A stretch of 64,000 bases of DNA, from contig SJRY01000268.1 in the NCBI GenBank assembly GCA_011319805.1, forward strand, positions 186,001-250,000, read 5' to 3'. This document shows positions 51,316 through 62,392 of this stretch, piece by piece. Below the pieces are notes generated by a model. It saw only the letters and a list, made by a program, of their open reading frames with translations. It was not told the origin of the DNA and did not search any database. Each line of letters begins with the position of its first letter. Positions within the stretch are counted from its first letter, which is position 1. This DNA comes from Macrocybe gigantea (lineage: Eukaryota; Basidiomycota; Agaricomycetes; Agaricales; Callistosporiaceae). A program made the position numbers and the translations under genes.

Positions 51316-51543
51316 GGATGAAATGACGCTGACGATACCCATCTGCCATGCGGACGTCGCATGGTAATCAATTTTGCCGCTATCAATTGTACCACTGGAC
51401 AAGCACCAGCATGCGTGGTCCGACCTCATCGCTGATACCTTACTTACATCTCCCTTGTAGTTATAATATTCTAGCAATACCTATGTCGTCATTCGATTCC
51501 CATCTTATGTAGTGCACAACTATTGCCTTTTGTGCTTTTGGCT

Positions 51544-53474
51544 CTAATCCATATTGTGAAACTCGAGGAACAAGTCTGCCTCGTCTTCGTCGTCCTCGGC
51601 TTCGGAAATTATGAAATCCGAATCGGACGGTTCAAAGTATTCGAGTGTACAGTTTTCTTCCAGCCACTCTTCGTCAGAGTCGTACGTCTCATCCGATTCA
51701 GCCAAGCACACTTTTTTGATCGACATACCTGCCGCTTTCCGAGCCTCGACAAACCGCTTGATCCGCTTCATGTCGATCCCTTGGCTCGTAAGCGTGTGCA
51801 AACTCGGGCAGAACACCTTTGTTCCATTCGATGCTTCAGAAAAGAGTGACCGCGTCAGGCTCTCAAAGAACAAACTGCCCTCATGGGTCAGCGAGTTCAG
51901 ATTCAGCGTCTTCAGTCCTGCCATCTGCTCGTACATCGCGTCCGCCGCCGCCTCGCTGCATGGCAGGCCCGCTATTTTGAGGTGCTCCAGTCCGCTGAGA
52001 AGCGACTGCGTCTTTCCCGGCATCGGTCGCGTCAACGCCTCCGCGAGCGCGGTGTAGTCGCTGCCCTCAAAGTCAAGCACGAGGCTCCGAACGTTCGGCG
52101 TTGACAGATGTCGCAAGAGCTGCAGCGCGTACGACAGTTCATGGTACGAAAACACCAGCTCTACGAGCGATGGCGCTTCCAGCGGCTCGCGTCCCCAGTC
52201 GTTCGTGGCCTCATCGTGATCTGCGGGACCGGAGAGTGACAGTGTCAATGTGTGCAGATTTGGAGAGTTGCGCAAGATCTCGGAGAACGTCGCGAAGGAC
52301 GGCCGGACATCTTTTGCATGGAACGCGAGCTCGAGTTCGTGTAGCCCGGCTATGAACGACAGGCTGCGGTCCCAGTCGAGATGCACACCTGATAGCGCAA
52401 GCACGCTCAGCTTCGGAACGATTCCGTTGAAGATGAAGAATGGCTTGGAAAGTTCCACGGGTTCAAACTGGTCGAACTCTTCGCATTCTTCGATGTGGTA
52501 CATCTGGAGCACCTCCAGACTCGGCGCACCGGGGCAAGACTCGAAGCGCGACAGCGTGAGGTATATGTACTCGTAGGTGCTCACAGTGAGCTCGAACAGG
52601 CGCCACTGATCGACGTGCGGGATGAGCACGTCGAGGATCTTGGCTAGATCTGCCCTGCTCAACGGAGCCGGATGCACATCGCCGCAGTCCGGACATGGTT
52701 TACCCGTCAGACTATCGGGATCGGTGTCTTCCTGGTTTCGGTTTTGGTCTGAGGTACCGTCCTGGCCTTCCTCCTCTTCCTCCGGCAGCTCATGTTCGTC
52801 GTCGATCGTGCAGTCGATGTAAATGTCGAGCGGCAGGCCCTTGGACCGCGCGATCCACACCTTGGACTTTGCGAGCTCGAACCGTCGGTCGCCCGAGAAG
52901 TTGAATGTCGTCCAGAGCGCGGGCGACCCTACTGCGATCTCGCGCCAGTGCCGACAAACGTGCGACACGAGCACCTGGAAAGGTAGCACTTTCCCCGTCA
53001 GCGAATCTCCCTTCTCATCCAAGCCGCCGCCGTCAACATCCATTCTGTACTCGTTCACATCCACGACTTCCACGCCATCCCGCTCCGCCTCCTTCAACTT
53101 CTGCTTCTGCTTTTGCCTCCGCTTCTCCCAGTCCCCTTCCCCCCATCTTCGCCGTCAGACGCTTCCTCAGACGTCGTCTCCCATTCTTCTCCGATGCTCT
53201 CATTATCTGCCTCCACATCCTCTTCATCCTCTTCCTCAGCCTCCATCTCAACTCCCACAAGAAATATGTGCGCGAGTAGCTCGTTGGGTAGATCGTTTAT
53301 AGGGCAGCCATGCTTCGGCGGCACGAACGGGTTGTTGGCGAGCATGTCTGCCGTAACAGCGCGCATCGCGTCTTTGGGCGATATGCCCGGGTTTCCACTG
53401 AGAACGGTCGCTAGTTTCGATGTGAGCTCTGCTTCCAGCTCCGCCTCGTGGAGATTATCTGGCTTGGGCGCCAT
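51544..53474 (-). CDS. F-box/leucine-rich-like protein with an acidic insert in the F-box
   Basis: Start MAPKPDNLHEAELEAEL. The F-box begins INDLPNELLAHIFLVGVE and resumes QVLVSHVCRHWREIAVGSPALW, with about 100 residues of acidic then basic low-complexity sequence between the halves. The remainder has irregular Leu-rich repeats (LSVLALSGVHLDWD, LHTLTLSLSGP, LEHLKIAGLPC, LKTLNLNSLTHEG) and an acidic tail ending LFLEFHNMD. Probably a substrate adaptor of an SCF ubiquitin ligase. The two halves are one frame apart; one C is missing from the run of six at 53139-53144. No introns. Confidence 0.8.
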
Positions 53475-53749
53475 TTCTCCCTTTTTTTTTCGGTGAGTGA
53501 AGGTGTTATCGTCTCGCTTAATATTCGAGATAAAAATGATCGAGTAATCATATCAGTCACGATCACGTGGCGATTATACTTGGGGTACATATGTTACAAT
53601 AAGTCAGGTACAATTGTTGTAAATAAGGGTAATAACTAATTGCTACAGCGTGCATCCCAGTAATTAGCAATGAACATGATATAAACAAAAAACGTCCATG
53701 AATGTAGAGTCCGTATGCATGAAGGAAAATGTAAACGTGTCAAAATTCA

Positions 53750-56614
53750 TCACGGGCAGAATGGGTTCTTGGACGGTCCTGGAGGGTTGATGTTTGTGCC
53801 CGTCCTACCCAGCAGCTCAGAGGAACTCGAGGTGCTCGCGGAAAACCTAGACGTCAGGTCCTTCATTTTCACGGGCTGCTTTGGCTCAGGCGTGCGGCGT
53901 GGCATGCCTGTAATCTGCGAGTACATCGACGGCGCCGACAGCTGGCTCGCAGAGCTCAGCGAGCGCTGGTCGTCTGACCCGTGTCGATCATGGTGGTGGT
54001 AGTCCCGCACGGAAGGCTTGCGCGATGGTGGTGGCGAGTGCGAATGCTCGTACGACCCGATGAGCTTTATCATGTCCGCCTCGTGACTCGCCTCCTCTGC
54101 CGCTCGGAGCTTGTCCATCCTCACCTCCTCGCCATCAACTGGATACACGACCACGCGTTTGCTCTTCCGGTGCCCAAACAGCTTCTCGCCAAAGCGCACG
54201 AGGCGCCAGCGCCACCCGGTTTTAGGCGCGCGATTGAAACTCGGATCTAGTACGAATAAATGCGTCTTCTTTGCGCGCTGCTTGCGTGCTCGGCGGCGCC
54301 AGCACCACAGCACGGCAACGAAGATGAATGCGCACCCGAGTGCCATCAGAAGGATCTGCCACCACTCGAGCCCAGTCCGAGTGTGCACGACCGTAGGGGT
54401 GGTCAGGCCCGAGACGGACGGCAGTGGAGAGGACGTAGTCGTTCCGGAAGGCTCTGGGACGTCAATGAGCTCGGAGAGGCATGCCCCAAGCCCGGGAACT
54501 ACATTCGTTGATTGCTTGCAGGTGGCTGTGGTGCAGGACCCGGCCCGCAGGACTTGGTTGGAGCTCGAGCAAGCAAGACAATTATTTGGACCTGAGCCGG
54601 AACAGCTGGAACAACTGGAATCGCAGGATTGACAGGTCGAGGTCGTCGAATCAAAGTACTGTGACTTGCTGCAGGTAGGAAGACATCGCCCGTTCACGAG
54701 GACTGGACGATCTGACGGGCATGCGGTGCATTGATTAAAAGAACCACCTGAGCAGCTCGCACAGTCTGGGTGGCATGAAAGGCAAGATCCAGCTGAAGAG
54801 AAACTATTTGAGGGGCAACTAGAGACACATTTCCCATTTGATGCAAGCTGGTTTGATGGGCATGACAGACAGAAAGCAGAAGAACCGGCGCAAGTCGAGC
54901 ATGATGAATCACAGGCTATTCAAAAGAGACACTATTAAATGGCACAATTTCAGACCTGTAGGTAAATGAGGTGCTCACGAATGCAAGTCAAATTGTCTTG
55001 GGGTGATACAAATGAGCCGGATGGACAGCTCTCCACGCACTTTCCCTGGGAAAGGACATATCCAGGAATGCAACCAGTACATTGCGCTTGATTGATTGTA
55101 GATGCTACATTGAAGTTGGGTATTTTGCATGAAGTACACTTCGCATCACAGGCTGGTAGAACGGATGAGCGTGGGCAACGGAGGGCGCATCCCATACATA
55201 CCGTCGCAGACGTGTTTATTGTTATCGGCAATAAGATTTGATCCTTCGCATACGCCGTCCGAGTTGGTCCCTACACACGAACCGTTGAAGAGGAAGCGCC
55301 CTTGCGCACAAATGATACAGTCGTTCGATGTGCTACCTGTACAGGTGGAGCAAGATGGAGAGCAGGGCGTGCACGAGTTCCCGTTACTAAAGCTGCCGTC
55401 CGGACAGACAGTGCCCGTCGACGTGACAGACTGCGGAGGGTTGCACTTTGACTTATCGTTGGCATCCTGTGAGAAACCACTCTTGCACGCGATGCATGCG
55501 CCTGTACCGTCCGCACATTGAGTACACCCTAACTGACAAGCTGACTAATGTTGAGCTTAGGGGTTCATAATTGTGAAGGAAAAAGGGCATTGCTCACCTT
55601 TGCAATCTCCGGTCGAAGTCAGGAAAAATCCTGGAGCGCATTTCGCACAGGCGGTGCCATTGTCGGCTCTCACAAAGCCGGCGTTACAAGCGCATTGCCC
55701 GTCAGAACCGCAGATACCGTTTATGCAATTGCAAGTGGACGGTGCGTTGGAGACCGTCGGTTTGAGGCAGCGTCCAGTGCCGCTGACTCCATCGTCACAA
55801 GAGGTACAGCCGACGGGGCATGGCTTGCATTGTGGACCGAAGAAACCAGCAGCGCAAGACTCGCATGATGAGCCCGTGAAACCAGAAGCGCACTGGCATG
55901 TGCCCGAGGCGGAGCAGACACTGGAACCAGAACATGGCGGAGAGCACGCGGAGGACTGGATGTCGGATAACACCAAGGACGATGAGTTTCCGAATGGAAG
56001 CTGCGAAATGTCGGGAACGGAGTCCCAAAGCACAACCCGATTATTGTTCCCTATGCCAGTCCGTGCGGCGATCCAGATGTTGGAAGCGAGCACCATGGAT
56101 TTAGCCGGCAGCGGCGTACTTGAGTTGACAGCGGGAGAAGTGGGAAGGGATGAGAAAGCCGGTTGACCTGCATAGAACTTGTCCGAGTATATCGCGATCC
56201 CAGGTTGAAGAGCCAAATTTAGAGGAAGATTCTTTGATAAATTAAATCCAGGAGAAGGAGTGAGTGCAGAAGATGGAGACGTCAGTAGATCATGCAGTAG
56301 TTGAGGATTTGTGTCGAATGAATATTGTCCTGGAAGGAGGTGAATATCAGTCGTCGCACCAGGCGCCGATAATACTGCGCCAACTTGTGGAATTGTCAGT
56401 CTCGTCGGTAACAAATCATCGACGATTAGCACGCACTGGATACATTAGAATACCCTTGAAGGCATTGACCTGGTACGCAGACCACTGTCGGGGACATTCT
56501 TGGGTCGGCGGCGAGTGTGTTCAACGTTGACGCGAGAGTGGCGTCATATTTAGCTGTGGGCTTGCCGAGACACGTCATTGCAAGTGCCAAGGTCATTAAG
56601 TTGTAGGAAATCAT
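53750..56614 (-). CDS. Type I membrane protein with furin-like/EGF-like Cys-rich repeats
   Basis: Signal peptide MISYNLMTLALAMTCLG. An N-terminal beta-rich domain (VVLWDSVPDISQLPFGNSSS) is followed by EGF/laminin-like repeats (CSPPCSGSSVCSASGTCQC, ESCAAGFFGPQCKPC) and many growth-factor-receptor-like CxxC units (CTPCSPSCSTC, CQSCDSSCSSC). Then one membrane span (WWQILLMALGCAFIFVAVLW), an Arg-rich anchor, and a cytoplasmic tail of about 170 residues with His/Ser-rich parts and no kinase. Resembles fungal cell-surface sensor proteins; ligand unknown. About five introns. The first junction near 56398 lacks one base to keep phase. Its N-terminal fold resembles the conserved ectodomain of other basidiomycete surface proteins. 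Confidence 0.78.
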
Positions 56615-57494
56615 GGTGTATCTGAAGTATTAGAAAAGTTGTATATATGGCAGCGAACGGCAGCGAACGAAGGAGCAGTGAGATGGTCGTCGTGGTCGGC
56701 GTGATGAGAGTAGAAAGGCAAGGTGGGTTCCGGGCCAAAGGCCAACAAAAAGGCTCACGGATCCCGCATTGACCAGACATCCTTTTGTTCTCGTCTCAGC
56801 GTTGTCGGCCAACAATGTCGCTCAAGAACAATAGACAGCGATCCCGATTATGTAAACAATGGACATGCCAAATAAGGCAAGGCGACGCCGACTCGGTATA
56901 CTTCCTCTTGCGATCATACTGTAGTTAATAAAATCTCCGTTATGAATGCGTCGCTTTTCATTTGCTAGGTCTAACTGCCACCAGCTTTGAGTGCGCACCT
57001 CATGTTCTGCACGGTCAATGAACAGGGCCGCTGTCTTGGCAACGAATGAAACAGCCGGCACAACCAGAATTACCCCACCCTCCAGTGTGAGTGCTGTTTT
57101 CTATCTTGCTTTGGGGCGGAAATGTTTCAGCAAGCCGACAGCCCATCAACTGTAGACTACAATGGTGGCTCTTCGCGTCGTCGACCCATGCATATCTATC
57201 TCCGCGCTCTCAGATGACGCGGGAACGTTACTGCCTTTCTTTAGGCTGCGCAATGGCTGTGGAAGTGCTCATGTCAACCAGGTGACATAGAATGTCGCAG
57301 TTATTGGCTGGAACATGCACATTGGCTGTGCTGGAACCGCATGCAATTGTGCACGCCGTGACGCAGAACAGCTCGGGGAAATTTTGGGTCCCCACGTTGA
57401 AGCGGGCAGGTTCATCCGATCTTAAAATAAAATACCCATGCGTCGCTGAGGTTGTTGCCGCGCTCGCTGCACACATCCAAGCTCACTCTATGCG
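56615..57494. other. Intergenic, divergent promoter region
   Basis: About 880 bp. A frame at 56822-57061 (-) with one hydrophobic stretch has no other support. A short direct repeat GGCAGCGAAC occurs twice near 56648-56670. Confidence 0.45.
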
Positions 57495-58538
57495 ATGCCG
57501 CTCTTCCAGAGATCTTCCAAAGAAGTGTCCCAAGATGATATCATTATTGCGTACGCTTCCTTGCGTATGGGCTGAATGATATCCGATTTTTACGTCGACT
57601 GCAGCTTAATGGGTCCTACTGGAGTGGGAAAAAGCACTGTACTATTCTCGTTCAGTAACGACCTACATCTACTAATCAGGCATACTAGTTCATTGACAAA
57701 GCCTCAAATCAAGGACGAAGATGGGTTGGGGACGCTCTTGATTCTTACACTCTGGATATTCAAACAATCAGGGTACCTTACCCGCGACTGAACCGTTCTA
57801 TCGTGTTCGTTGACACCCCAGGCTTCGACAACACGTTCAAGTCGGATACGGATATCCTCAAATCGATCGCGAAATGGCTAGAGAAGACGTGAGTCGAGGG
57901 TGAACTTCTATAGCTCATGCCGCTCATCTGATTCCAGATATCGAAAAGACATCAAACTCACAGCCATCATATATCTTCATCGCATATCCGATAATCGGAT
58001 GGCGGGCGCGCCTCGCGCGAATTTACGTGTCTTTGAAAAGCTCTGCGGCGACGACGCCATTAAGCGGGGCAAAGTCGTACTGGTGACGACGATGTGGGAC
58101 AAGGTGCAATTCGGCGTCGGGGAGATGCGCGAAAACGAGCTGAAGGGCGAGTACTGGAAGCGTATGGTGAACTTGGGCTCTAAAATGCACCGGTTTCACA
58201 ACACCCCTGAATCGGCCTGGGGCGTTATCGACCAGCTGGTGGACTGGGTCCCATACGAGGTCCTGCTGCAGGTCGAGATGGTGAAGCTGAAGAGACGCTT
58301 GAACGAGACGCAGGCGGGCATGGCCCTGTACACGGAGCTTCAGGCATTACAGGATCGGCAGAGAGAAAAAGAAGAGCAGCTGCGCAATGCCCTTAAGACG
58401 CAGAATGACCCAGACGTCGTGAAGCAACTCCACGAAGAATATAATTCGGTGCAAAAGAGACGGCTACAAACTCTGAACCAAATAAACGAGATGCAGATAT
58501 CACTGGCTCGGCGCATACTCTTGTGGTTCAAAAAATGA
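57495..58538 (+). CDS. AIG1/septin-like P-loop GTPase
   Basis: Start MPLFQRSSKEVSQDDIII. Four exons, introns 57551-57604 and two more, phases agree. G1 GPTGVGKST is split from what follows by an intron; G3 VDTPGFDNTF; a TTMWDKV segment in the G4 position; then a C-terminal coiled coil (LQALQDRQREKEEQLRNAL, LHEEYNSVQKRRLQTLNQI) ending in an aromatic/basic tip RILLWFKK that could touch a membrane. This is the predicted-GTPase family common in Agaricomycetes and related to AIG1/GIMAP. Function unknown. Confidence 0.82.
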
Positions 58539-58830
58539 CAGTGATTCTTTTAGATTGTTTTCCCGGCTCTCCGGACCAGCATTTGCGTATTACCAGGACC
58601 TGTAGTTCTAATTCCTCATGGCCAGCCGCGCTGGCATGGGCTTGTATGCACACATATGCAGTTAAGCAAGATAAAGAAAAAAAGATATAGCTGATCCCAG
58701 GCAATCATGCCATTTGCACTTGCACATGAGTAAAAATCATAGATAGGCATGAGGATTACTTCATGTGAGCGGATGGATGGAGAAAACATGCAGAGATCAT
58801 ACACGACGGCGCAGACGTCAAGGAAAGCGT

Positions 58831-59436
58831 TTACTCTTCCTCTTCTTCGTTCTCTTCCTCCTCTTCCTCTTCCTCCCTCTCAGCCTCCACAACTGCTGTT
58901 GCGATGCGGTCCAAGTCCCGTTGACCATCCTGGGAAATTCTCCTGCCTCCGTTCTCAGTCTTCTCCAACACGCCAATTTTCTCTAACGACTGGCAGATTT
59001 TTCGCTGCACGGATGCCGATGCGGCAGCGTGGTGCGATGGGCGATTGCCACGTCGATTGCGTCCTCCGTGGAGTTTTGTAAGAGCACCGATTCCGACGTC
59101 TTTGCGGAGGTATATGTGTCTAGCGATGGCGGCTGTTAATTTTTTTTTTGCACGCAGGGGATTGAAGATATGTCAAGACCTCGGATAATGAGAGAAAGGA
59201 GCCATGGACGACGGACCTGAGCGGACATAATACCAGTCTGGGTCATAGGGAGCCAGCTCTTTGTACGCGCCAGTTTTGACGAGGTCAACCCATGTTGGCA
59301 CCTCGAGTTTTCCGAGCGCTTCAAGTGGGAAGCGTATGCGCTGATGAAGGCTTCCGCGCTGTTGAGGAGAGGTCAGCTTTGGCACCAAATTAACAAAAAT
59401 TGTTCGCGCATGCCTAATGTCTCTTACTCCCGGCAT
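58831..59436 (-). CDS. RPS19: 40S ribosomal protein S19 (eS19)
   Basis: Small-subunit ribosomal protein at the 40S head. Start MPGVRDI; after the first intron [47 protein letters not shown]; after the second [51 protein letters not shown], and [15 protein letters not shown]. It ends with an acidic tail of mostly Glu. The first donor reads GCATGC, so that intron is GC-AG or altered. One base is missing in TCGGAAAA near 59312, between KRS and GKLEV; this protein is essential and normally single-copy, so an assembly error is likely. Confidence 0.92.
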
Positions 59437-59901
59437 GTTGCTTTTTGGTTTCGCAGTCGATGGGCGCAAGGGCGAGGGGGGCCACGACGTTGACGGCTTT
59501 GTGTGTATCAATTTTGCTCTCTTGCCTGTTGCGGGCAGTCGGCGGCTTCGGCTGCTGCCGAGAAGTTATACAGTTTATGCAGCCACCTTACTCGATTAGG
59601 CGGTTCTGTAGTTGCAGTCCGTCCCGCGGAACTATGAACTATTTGAAACGGTGAAATATGCAGTATAGACGTGGTATATTCTGTCTTATCGTTCCTCGTT
59701 TTTAACGCGTCTCCGCTCGTTGCCTGTAGAGGATCACGAGTTGACACCAGAAACATGGGCAAATTCTTGGTCAGCTTGTGCATCATGTCTGCTGTCTCCA
59801 AGCCACTGCTCCACACAAAGAACCAGTTTCAGCATGATTGAACCTCTCCATTCTCACAGCGAGGCGAACAGTTGACAAATTGTACTCTAGGTCACGGAGA
59901 A

Positions 59902-61237
59902 ATGCCATCGCTGTTTTCCACCACCATAGGCGCATTACCCACGGAACTCCTTATCGAAATATCTGCCCTTTGTTCTCTTAATGATCCCCTGGCCCCGCTG
60001 ACCCTCGGCACAGTATGCCGGAGATGGAGAGAAGTTGTAAACCATTCTCCAGGATATGGCAATTTATATTTCTAGACGATGAAGCTCGGTCGGTCCAAAG
60101 TTCCCACTCCCAGGCCGACCTATGGATCCAGCGCTCCGTTCCACTTCCCATCTACATCAGCGTCAATCTCCAGTCCCCAGATCTATTGCTCTCATTGTTA
60201 TCTCCCCTGCTACCTTTCATTGACCGGTGGCGATCCCTCTGCATTTCGGGGAAACGCAACGAAGTGATCGATGTCGTGGAGATGGGAGTGACTCGAAAGA
60301 CCCTTTCTTGCCTCGAAATCTATCTGCAGGATGACGTTCCGGCAGACAGTGCCACGCTCAGAAATCCTTGGCCCGATGAATTCGTCATGACCGTTTGGCT
60401 TTTTGAATTGCCCTCATCGACTATGCTTGCCCCCCTCCGCTTCACGCACGTCATGATAGCTGAGGACCCGTTAAGTGAAGTTCACGTGGGTCCAGCAGCT
60501 ATCCTCGACTTTCTGACATCTTGTCCAGAACTGGAGTCTTTCTACTTCACGGGTTGGCAGCACAACGATCCGCCGCCAGACGCACCCATCCCTACAGTCT
60601 CCCTAACGCACCTTCATTCCCTTACTCTGAGGGGTACTTGCCTCACGAGGACCATATTATCCAGCCTGTACGCCCCGCGCCTCACCCATCTGCATCTTGC
60701 CCACCTCAACGTGGAGTTTGCTCTCCTTGGCGAATACCACGATGAAGGCGACAGCGAAGATGAGGCCCACGATTTCTCTCAGTCTCCATGGAGCGACCAC
60801 GCGACCGGCATGGGATTGCGCAAGCTCATAACGCGCTCAAACCCCCCAATCAAGGTTCTAGACATGGATTTCAGCGACATGAGAACTAAGGACTTTCGAT
60901 ACGTCTTCGACCGTATGCCGTGCCTTGAAGAATTTACATCGTCGCTTCAGACATGTCGGACACGGTTATAAATCTCTTCAGACCCTACAAGCTGCCCGGT
61001 CTCGGCGACGAGTATCATGCGAGGATGCCTAGATTGAAGCGTCTAGGGTTGTACAATTGTCAGAGGCTGTCTGGGGATGCGATTGCTGATGCGCTTGCGA
61101 CACGCACTAATTATTCTGACGTCGAGGAATCCGTCGCTGCTTTAGAATATGTTGCGGTGGTGAACTGCGACCGCTTCACCCAGAGGCATGCATACAAACT
61201 GTCTCAATGTCTTGGACCTCGGTTGCATCTGGTTTGA
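59902..61237 (+). CDS. F-box protein
   Basis: Start MPSLFSTTIGALPTELLIEI. The F-box (ALPTELLIEISALCS, LTLGTVCRRWREVVNHSP, then RIWQFIFLDDEAR) opens the protein, followed by LWIQRSVPLPIYISV and Leu-rich segments typical of Agaricomycete F-box proteins (LDFLTSCPELESFYFTGW, LTHLHSLTLRGTCL, LTHLHLAHLNVEFALLG, MPRLKRLGLYNCQRLSGDA). No introns. Two frame breaks, near 60050 (beside CC) and 60936, are each repaired by one base and both restore family-like sequence. Probable SCF substrate adaptor; target unknown. Confidence 0.78.
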
Positions 61238-62392
61238 TCATATCAGTACTCTTGACACGGCTGTGTACTTCACAACGTGTAGCTGGCGTAGACCCGTTCA
61301 GAATATTCAATTTCCAGTGTGCACAAATCAGCCTATGCTCCTCAGGCGCGATATGGAAGCTCGTGCCACACGATAATCCTGACATTGCACCTTGCGATTG
61401 TCTGGCAGGGGATTATATTGCCCGCAACACCCACACAACTGTGTCAAGTTTGTCAAACTCATTGGGACCTCGTTCATGTTTGGTGTAATCGAGGTGCTGT
61501 TCAACAAGAGATCATAAATTTGATGCATTCTGGAAGGTATCAGAGATAAAGGACCATGACACCGGGTTTGTGTTTGTGTTATCCACTTGGTGGAGAGCTT
61601 AGTCCTTAGCCGCCTGGTATCTTTGAAACACAGACTCTCTTTACATGTCGTCCTGCATTCAGGGGTAGGACTTGCACCACTACATTGCATATCGACTGAC
61701 CAGTCTGCACGTTGTTGGAAGCTTGGTCCTCCTGAAGGACTCCAGGGGCCCATGCTACGCAACTAGTTCAAAGGGGCACAGAAGTGGACATGCCTTTCTG
61801 CTGTGGTGAGTGGTGAGATGGCCGCAAGTCCTTCAGTAGACATTGTGTGTGCATCATTACCACTCCGACCTCGAACGCAAGCCCGGCATACAATTCTCCT
61901 TTCGACATCACTTTGTGCCCAATTGATGACAGAATTGTCTATTGATCTACAAAATGATAAAAACTAAGGTAAAGAGAACAAGGAGCGGGTAGTGATGGTT
62001 ATGGAATAATTCCAGGCTAGTCTTCTGCTCGCTGTCTTCCATGACCATCTATTTCCTTTTCTCCATCGACACCAAGTTGAAAAAAGCGCTTCCGAGTTTT
62101 ACACGCGAAGGAGCTCGTGTTTGATGACTTACATTGGTCCAATCATGGTCAGTAAAGTTGTCAACGATGGTATGAGCATGGATCATGCGTGATTGACTGG
62201 TAGAGCCAGTAACATACTCTTCGTTGTCAGTTTTAGGCTGAGAAATGCTAAATTCGACGTGGGTTAGGTTATTAGTCATGCGGAGCAGAGGTCCGTGCAC
62301 CGGACCAAAATAGGCAATCATGTGCTTACATCAGCTACACTTTCGTTGCGGCAAAGAATTTCGAATCTCTTCCACTCTCCACGACGACGACG
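61238..62392. other. Intergenic, about 1.15 kb
   Basis: Several mid-size frames (61328-61762 minus, 61319-61549 plus, 62049-62321 minus) but none with a domain I recognise or consistent splicing. May hold an unrecognised short gene or decayed repeat. Confidence 0.35.

Noticed and set aside
61319..61762. Frames with several Cys/His residues in the gap before PRP8
   Set aside because: No zinc-finger spacing, no homologous motif and no splice-consistent extension.
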